11,265 nt of DNA, from NCBI GenBank assembly GCA_964621345.1, contig CAZUON010000071.1, positions 1-11,265 on the forward strand, read 5' to 3'. Both the position numbers and the translations under genes were made by a program. Each line of letters begins with the position of its first letter. Position 1 is the stretch's first letter. The stretch comes from Glaciecola sp964621345. GTDB taxonomy: Bacteria; Pseudomonadota; Gammaproteobacteria; Enterobacterales; Alteromonadaceae. Below are positions 6,327 to 11,265 of this stretch, piece after piece. The notes beneath the pieces are model-generated. The model saw nothing but the letters and a program-made list of their open reading frames with translations. It searched no databases and was not told the origin of the DNA.

Positions 6327-7946
6327 ATGAAATTAATTCCGTTTATTGCCATCACCTGCATGACTTCAATTCACTTACTCGCAAGCTCAATCGCTTATGC
6401 CAGCGAAAATATTATTCAATTATCGGCTTACGATTTGGCCAATAAAATATCGAGCCAAGAAGTCAGCTCGGTAGATGCCGTTAACGCTTATTTAAAGCGC
6501 ATAGAACAGCTCGACCGCCAAGGTCCGCGAATTCAAGCGGTAATTTCTCTTAACCCAAGCGCGCTAGAACTTGCAGCAACGCTCGACGCTGAGGCCAAAG
6601 CAGGCAAACTGCGCGGCCCTTTGCACGGAGTACCGGTACTGATTAAAGACAATATCGAAAGCGCCAACATGGCCACTACCGCAGGTAGCCTTGCCTTGCT
6701 CGCTAACAACACTAAACGCGACGCTCCCATCATTGCCAAGCTAAAAGCCGCTGGCGCCATTATTTTAGGTAAGACGAATTTGTCGGAATGGGCAAATTTT
6801 AGAGATGGTGATTCGGTATCAGGTTGGAGCGCAGTTGGCGGACAAACTCGTAATCCGCATAGCTTAGACCGCACTCCCTGTGGTTCGTCTTCAGGCACAG
6901 GCGCGGCTATTGCTGCGCAGTACTCTCCCCTTGGTATTGGTACTGAAACCAACGGCAGTATTATTTGCCCTTCGGCGATGAATGGCGTGGTAGGTGTTAA
7001 ACCCACAGTCGGCTTATTGTCGCGCACTCACATCGTGCCAATATCGGTAAGCCAAGACACCGCCGGCCCCATGACACGCTCAGTAAAAGATGCCGCGCTT
7101 ATGCTCTCAGTAATGGCCGGAAGCGACACTAAAGACGCAGCCACTAAGCTAGCCGATTCACAGAAACAAAATTATGTTGATGCCTTAGCCACGCCACTTA
7201 CGGGTAAAAAGCTTGGCGTGTTTCGTTCGGTACAGTCAGACCACCCTGAAATTATTGCCGCCTTTGACCAAGCCATTGAGACCCTAAAAGCACAAGGGGT
7301 TGAAATGGTAGAAATGGAGGAATTTGAAACCCCAGAAGGCTTTTGGGAAAAGTCCTTGCAAGTACTCTTGGTCGAATTTAAACACGAGCTAAACCTGTAT
7401 TTGGCCAATGCCGCCCCAGAGGTAGCTCACCGCAGCTTAGCTGAGCTAATTGAGTTTAATAATGGCTCAGCGCGGGAAATGTCTATTTTTACGCAGTCTC
7501 TTTTTGAAGACGCACAAGCTACCGAAGGCTATAACGAAGAATACCAACAAGCTTTGAGCTTTGTACAAAAAGCCACGCGCGACGACGGCATCGACAAAAT
7601 GCTTAAGCAATATGGCGTTGACGCTATTATCATGCCCTCACAAACCCCTGCCTTTTTGATTGACCCAGTATTTGGCGATAGCTTCCCAGGCGGCTTTGCC
7701 GGCGCAGGTTGGATGGCAGCTATTGCCGGCTATCCTCACGTATCGGTGCCTATGGGCAATATGCGCGGCCTCCCCATAAACGTAAGCTTTATGGGCGCGA
7801 AATGGGATGACGCATTACTGCTAAACTTTGCGTATCAGTACGAGCAGGCTTCAAATAAAATAGTGCACCCTGAAATGGTGCAAGGCAGTATAGAGCATAG
7901 CCGCTTTAAAGAAGCGATGACACCATTCGCCGAAACAAAGAAATAG
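6327..7946 (+). CDS. Secreted amidase-signature enzyme, peptide-amidase (Pam) like
   Basis: This 539-residue amidase-signature hydrolase has the Ser-cisSer-Lys triad: K107 (LIKDN), cis-Ser S187 in PCGSSSGTG (184-192) and nucleophile S211 in GTETNGSIICPS (205-216). The 24-residue gap between the serines equals that in FAAH. Several stretches resemble the peptide amidase of Stenotrophomonas maltophilia as I recall it: MATTAGSLAL (115-124), GKTNLSEWANFRD (148-160), SGWSAVGGQTRNP (165-177) and ISVSQDTAGPM (239-249). Pam removes C-terminal amides from peptides. The N-terminus is a Sec-type signal peptide with likely cleavage after AYA (about 25/26), so it acts in the periplasm or outside. The exact substrate is unknown. 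ATG is preceded by AAAGG. The kinase gene starts 34 bp after the stop, suggesting an operon. Confidence 0.92.
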   Translation: MKLIPFIAITCMTSIHLLASSIAYASENIIQLSAYDLANKISSQEVSSVDAVNAYLKRIEQLDRQGPRIQAVISLNPSALELAATLDAEAKAGKLRGPLHGVPVLIKDNIESANMATTAGSLALLANNTKRDAPIIAKLKAAGAIILGKTNLSEWANFRDGDSVSGWSAVGGQTRNPHSLDRTPCGSSSGTGAAIAAQYSPLGIGTETNGSIICPSAMNGVVGVKPTVGLLSRTHIVPISVSQDTAGPMTRSVKDAALMLSVMAGSDTKDAATKLADSQKQNYVDALATPLTGKKLGVFRSVQSDHPEIIAAFDQAIETLKAQGVEMVEMEEFETPEGFWEKSLQVLLVEFKHELNLYLANAAPEVAHRSLAELIEFNNGSAREMSIFTQSLFEDAQATEGYNEEYQQALSFVQKATRDDGIDKMLKQYGVDAIIMPSQTPAFLIDPVFGDSFPGGFAGAGWMAAIAGYPHVSVPMGNMRGLPINVSFMGAKWDDALLLNFAYQYEQASNKIVHPEMVQGSIEHSRFKEAMTPFAETKK

Positions 7947-7969
7947 CCAAACAAATTAAGCGAATAGCC

Positions 7970-7983
7970 GGAGTAAGCCATTG
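7970..7983 (+). promoter_or_regulatory. RBS supporting a TTG start for the histidine kinase
   Basis: GGAG at 7970-7973 lies 7 nt before TTG at 7981-7983. TTG is chosen because the next residues (KLKFSLIIALLSS) form the first membrane segment. The first in-frame ATG encodes M60 (near 8158), which would delete that segment and has no comparable RBS. Confidence 0.7.
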
Positions 7984-10284
7984 AAGCTAAAGTTTAGCCT
8001 GATCATTGCGTTGTTATCTTCAATATTGATCCCGTCAATTATTGGCTTCTACTTTTTAGTGTCTTACGTTGGCGAGCAGCATAAAAACAGTGTGCAAGAA
8101 AATTTAGAGGCAATTAGCCAACTCGCAAAACTGCGGATTTTGTCCAGCGTAGACCGAATGAAAGAAACCACTGCGCTGGTATCAAGCAGAACGCAGTTAC
8201 GCAAAAGCCTTGATGCGTTTGAGCACGAAAAGTTATCTACCAGAAGCGCGTCTGAATTTGCTGAGCATAAAAGCTTAATTCATAAAATTATTACTGATGC
8301 CAGCACTTCAATTGCCAACATAACTGAAATAAGTGTGTTCGACGACCAAGGCAGAGCAGTCGCCAGCACCTTGCCTTCTTTACCGCCCCCGCTCAATTCG
8401 TCTGCACGGGTTAGCAGCGACATAAGCCTCGTACAACGTCAAGGCCAAACGCTTATGACTGCGCTCGAACCTCTTATTTTAGAGGGACAAAACATTGGTA
8501 CTATTAAGGTCAGTGTAAAACCAAACTTTATCAATGAAATTGTGCAAGAAGGTCGGGGTTTAGGTGACTCAGGAGAGTGGATACTAGCGATAAAAGACGA
8601 CCAAGGAAATGCTGTTTTTGTATCACCAACGCTCTACGACAATAAAGGGGCTTTTAATCGCATAGTCGACAGCGAAAATATACGTGTACCCATCACTACC
8701 GCACTAGCTGGCATCGAAACGGTGATCTGGAATGGCATTGATTACAGTGGTAATGAAGTGGTGGCCGCAACTCGTTTCATATCAGAACACGAGTGGGGAA
8801 TTGTCGCAAAAACTAATCGCGATGAAGTATTTGATGAGGTTGATTCCATCACTTTTGTATTTTGGGCAGTACTATTTGGTGTAATTGCCATGGCGCTAGT
8901 AATTGCTATTGGCTGTGCCTACGTTATTGCCAAGCCTATCGAAAGTCTTACTGCGCAGGCCACGCACATGCGTAATCACAGTGGTGAATACCTTAATAAA
9001 TACTTTGAGGTATCGGCTACTTGGACCGAAGTAAGTTCTCTTACGCAGCGCTTTAATGAAATGCTCTCAGATATTCGTAATTTGACCAAGGGGCTGAATC
9101 AAAAAGTAGAAGAGCGCACCACAGAGCTTGCCACTGCGAACGATAAACTCATCATCGAAAAGCAAAAGGCGGAAGCTGCAACAAAGGCAAAATCATCCTT
9201 TTTAGCAAATATGAGTCATGAATTGCGCACGCCCCTCAATAGTATTTTTGGTTCCTTACAGTTGCTTGCCCGCGAACCCATTTCAGACAAATCAAAAGAC
9301 CTAGTGACTACCGCAACTTACTCTATGGAGTCTTTGTTGGGGATCATCAACGATATTTTAGACTTCTCAAAAATAGAAGACGATAGCATTGAATTAGAGC
9401 ACGCCTACTTTAGCTTTACGCATATTGTGAAGCAAGTGATTGCCGAAATGCAGGTATTTGCCGACAAAAAGGGCTTATCACTAAGCTTCGTGAAACTATC
9501 AGATTATGAAGAAGGCTGGCTTGGTGATTCGTTAAGGGTCAAGCAGGTGCTAGTGAATTTTGTAGCCAATGCAATTAAATTTACCCAAGCAGGTAACGTC
9601 AACATTGAGATTGATTGCGTGCGCGAAGACCAGCGAGATTATCTACTTTTTAGTGTTATCGATACCGGCGTTGGAATTGAGCAAAGCGTAATCGTTAAAC
9701 TCTTTGACCGTTTCTCACAGGCCGACTCATCCACTACTCGAAAGTTTGGTGGCACCGGACTAGGTATGCCAATTAGTCTTGGCTTGGTGAATATGATGGG
9801 AGGGACAATAGAGGTCGATAGCAAGGTAGGGAGCGGCACGCGTATTATCACTAAAATCCCCCTACAAAAAGCACACGCACAAGAATCGAAACTCACTGCA
9901 AGCACAAATGTGAAAGCGCCGAATTTAACAGGAAAAACCATATTACTCGCCGAAGATAATGATATTAACCAAGTTATTTTTAGCGCCATGTTAGAAGATA
10001 CTAAAGCTAAAATCGTATTGGCCAGCGACGGGAAAGAAGCACTTGCCAAGTATGCTGAGCTTAAACCAGACCTTGTATTTTTGGATATTCAAATGCCGGT
10101 GATGGACGGGATTGAGGCTTGTAAAGCGATTCGAGCGCTGTCAGCATCGGTTCCTTTGGTATCAATCACGGCAAATATATCGGAGGAGGATACAAACCAA
10201 TATGAGGCGGTTGGATTTAACCATCATGTTGGTAAGCCTGTTGATTTGAAATCGCTTTATAGGATTTTAGCGGCTTATGTTTAA
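7981..10284 (+). CDS. Cache-type hybrid sensor histidine kinase
   Basis: This 767-residue hybrid kinase has membrane segments at about 4-29 and 289-317 that flank a periplasmic sensor region of roughly 260 residues. That region has two Cache-like turns (VFDDQGRAVAS near 119-129, IKDDQGNAVFVSP near 204-216), suggesting a dCache fold for small ligands. A HAMP domain (KPIESL, 318-323) and coiled coil (about 365-405) follow. HisKA carries H413 in MSHELRTP. The ATPase has an N box (N526/N530), G1 DTGVGI (561-566) and G2 GGTGLGM (590-596). The C-terminal receiver (about 652-767) has E658/D659, phospho-acceptor D702 (LDIQMP), T730 and K752. No Hpt domain or separate response regulator is encoded here, so the phosphorelay partner lies elsewhere. 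It probably shares a transcript with the amidase. The ligand is unknown. Confidence 0.95.
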   Translation: MKLKFSLIIALLSSILIPSIIGFYFLVSYVGEQHKNSVQENLEAISQLAKLRILSSVDRMKETTALVSSRTQLRKSLDAFEHEKLSTRSASEFAEHKSLIHKIITDASTSIANITEISVFDDQGRAVASTLPSLPPPLNSSARVSSDISLVQRQGQTLMTALEPLILEGQNIGTIKVSVKPNFINEIVQEGRGLGDSGEWILAIKDDQGNAVFVSPTLYDNKGAFNRIVDSENIRVPITTALAGIETVIWNGIDYSGNEVVAATRFISEHEWGIVAKTNRDEVFDEVDSITFVFWAVLFGVIAMALVIAIGCAYVIAKPIESLTAQATHMRNHSGEYLNKYFEVSATWTEVSSLTQRFNEMLSDIRNLTKGLNQKVEERTTELATANDKLIIEKQKAEAATKAKSSFLANMSHELRTPLNSIFGSLQLLAREPISDKSKDLVTTATYSMESLLGIINDILDFSKIEDDSIELEHAYFSFTHIVKQVIAEMQVFADKKGLSLSFVKLSDYEEGWLGDSLRVKQVLVNFVANAIKFTQAGNVNIEIDCVREDQRDYLLFSVIDTGVGIEQSVIVKLFDRFSQADSSTTRKFGGTGLGMPISLGLVNMMGGTIEVDSKVGSGTRIITKIPLQKAHAQESKLTASTNVKAPNLTGKTILLAEDNDINQVIFSAMLEDTKAKIVLASDGKEALAKYAELKPDLVFLDIQMPVMDGIEACKAIRALSASVPLVSITANISEEDTNQYEAVGFNHHVGKPVDLKSLYRILAAYV

Positions 10285-10313
10285 AATAAGTGGTTTAAAT
10301 CACGCTGTTTAAA
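10279..10313. repeat. Three phased GTTTAAA direct repeats
   Basis: GTTTAAA occurs at 10279-10285, 10293-10299 and 10307-10313, exactly 14 bp apart. The first copy overlaps the kinase stop codon. The intervening 7-mers are not conserved. A 6-bp dyad, ACTGTG (10316-10321) and CACAGT (10332-10337), follows directly. The array lies upstream of the crotonase gene and could be a multimeric binding site, but AT-rich chance is possible. Confidence 0.35.
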
Positions 10314-10407
10314 GAACTGTGCTCTATTTAACACAGTATCTATAACATCGAGTTCAATGCTTAAACTTACGATTGTCATCAAAAGTAAACTAATTTAAGG
10401 ACACACC

Positions 10408-11109
10408 ATGACCGATACGGTTACCTACACTTTACGTGAAAACGTTGCCACCATTCAATTAGACGACGGCAAAGCAAATGCACTCTCTACCGACATGATT
10501 GCGCAAATCAATGCCGCCTTCGACCAAGCTGAAAAAGATGACGCCATTGTTGTGATCACGGGGCGCGATGGTTTATTTTCGGGCGGTTTCAATTTAAAAG
10601 AAATGCAAGCAGGCCAGCAAGAGTCTTTAGCGCTTACCTCAAAAGGTTCGAAACTTGCGCGCAGAATTTTAGCTTTTCCCAAGCCGGTTGTTGCATTAGC
10701 CTCTGGGCATAGCATTGCGATGGGTGCATTTTTATTGCTGGCCTGCGACTACCGCATAATTGCAGAGGGAGACTTTAAAGTGGGTTTAAACGAAACGCTT
10801 ATTGGTATGACAATGCACAATTTTGGCATTGAGTTAGCCCGCTATCGCTTGCCCAATCATTACTTTAATCGCTGCGTCATAAACGCTGAAATATTTGACC
10901 CCAAAGGCGCTATGCACGCGGGCTTTATTGACCGTATTATGCCACAAGAACAAGTACCATTGGCCCCAGAAATGGTAGGTAAGCTGTTTTCTCAACTGGA
11001 CATGACCGCGTTTAAAAATACCAAACTACGCTCTCGTAAAGAGATTTTTGCCGTACTAGACCAAGCTATTGAGGATGATTTAGACCCGGCGAAAGTGCAT
11101 GCGGTATAA
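10408..11109 (+). CDS. Enoyl-CoA hydratase/isomerase (crotonase) family protein
   Basis: This 233-residue protein is a compact crotonase, shorter than the usual 255-265 residues. The oxyanion-hole loops are FSGGFNLKE (57-65) and ASGHSIAMGAFLLLACDYRI (98-117). In hydratases two glutamates act. Here the one in the GGGCE loop is replaced by F108, while the second is kept as E129 (GLNETLIGMTM). One-glutamate crotonases include delta3,delta2-enoyl-CoA isomerases, so isomerase-like or another acyl-CoA chemistry is more likely than hydration. Overall it matches, from memory, the short family catalogued as PRK06213 (enoyl-CoA hydratase; FSGGF, GAFLLL, NE, IGMTM, FGIELAR, INAE). It is cytoplasmic and acts on acyl-CoA thioesters. 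A strong RBS (AAGGA, 6 nt spacer) precedes the ATG. It follows the kinase after 123 bp, so it may have its own promoter. Confidence 0.9.
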   Translation: MTDTVTYTLRENVATIQLDDGKANALSTDMIAQINAAFDQAEKDDAIVVITGRDGLFSGGFNLKEMQAGQQESLALTSKGSKLARRILAFPKPVVALASGHSIAMGAFLLLACDYRIIAEGDFKVGLNETLIGMTMHNFGIELARYRLPNHYFNRCVINAEIFDPKGAMHAGFIDRIMPQEQVPLAPEMVGKLFSQLDMTAFKNTKLRSRKEIFAVLDQAIEDDLDPAKVHAV

Positions 11110-11215
11110 CTAGCTACTAGCTAATTAAAGGGTCTTTTGTAAGTTGCTACATCCTTCATGTCGTCGTGGCGAAGGCATAATGCTGATTGCTTAAGAATTT
11201 AAATAAAACATTGTC

Positions 11216-11235
11216 ATTACAGCGCAGGCTGTAAT
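11216..11235. repeat. REP-like 20-bp palindrome
   Basis: ATTACAGC-GCAG-GCTGTAAT is a perfect 8-bp stem with a 4-nt loop, preceded by TTGTC and followed by CCCC. This matches the design of dispersed bacterial palindromes of the type GTC-ATTCCC-GCGCAGGC-GGGAAT-CC (Neisseria dRS3-like and REP elements). It lies in intergenic DNA 107 bp after the crotonase gene. No T-run follows, so it is not a standard terminator. Only one copy is present here, so repeat status is inferred. Confidence 0.5.
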
Positions 11236-11265
11236 CCCCATAAATATCCTCTAATCTGAACTAAC

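Noticed and set aside
6533..7027. 164-codon minus-strand open frame
   Set aside because: Antisense to the amidase catalytic core (K107, S187, S211 region); low-complexity Ala/Pro/Ser composition is typical of a shadow frame.
9639..10049. 136-codon minus-strand open frame
   Set aside because: Antisense to the kinase ATPase and receiver domains; no independent motif or RBS.
10316..10337. ACTGTG/CACAGT dyad as a terminator for the kinase gene
   Set aside because: The stem is only 6 bp with a 10-nt loop, AT-rich, and has no T-run after it.

Overview
The window looks like chromosomal DNA of a marine-type gammaproteobacterium, most likely Alteromonadales. This rests on moderate GC, a DUF3391/HD-GYP protein, a Pam-like secreted amidase, a large hybrid histidine kinase, and a REP-like palindrome. 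The order is inferred from gene style, not from any search. No rRNA, tRNA, CRISPR array, transposase or integrase is visible.

Layout. The left edge (3-98, +) holds the last codons of an unidentified gene. Next comes a gene-poor stretch (99-441) with what looks like a decayed minus-strand reading frame. A minus-strand gene (442-2169) fuses a class I SAM methyltransferase, a conserved helical middle region and a C-terminal HNH nuclease; it has its own upstream region with a perfect dyad and is the most unusual gene here. Further minus-strand genes follow: a membrane-anchored or exported beta-lactamase-fold serine hydrolase (2458-3492), a PLP-dependent D-serine dehydratase/D-threonine aldolase-type enzyme (3575-4726), and a DUF3391/HD-GYP protein (4817-6100). 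The HD-GYP gene has a good sigma-28 (FliA) type promoter, but the His of its HD dyad is replaced by Phe. A divergent intergenic region (6101-6326) separates these from the plus-strand genes. Those are a secreted peptide-amidase-like enzyme (6327-7946), a Cache-type hybrid histidine kinase starting at TTG 34 bp downstream (7981-10284), and, after a 123-bp gap with phased GTTTAAA repeats, a short crotonase-family enzyme (10408-11109). The right edge has a REP-like palindrome.

How the genes may work together (inference). The serine hydrolase and the D-amino-acid enzyme sit 82 bp apart on the same strand and could release and degrade D-amino acids. The amidase and the kinase probably form an operon, so the kinase may sense a product related to amidase action. 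The HD-GYP protein is probably part of the motility/c-di-GMP regulon, judging by its promoter. The methyltransferase-HNH gene is transcriptionally separate and resembles an accessory, possibly DNA-targeting, gene.
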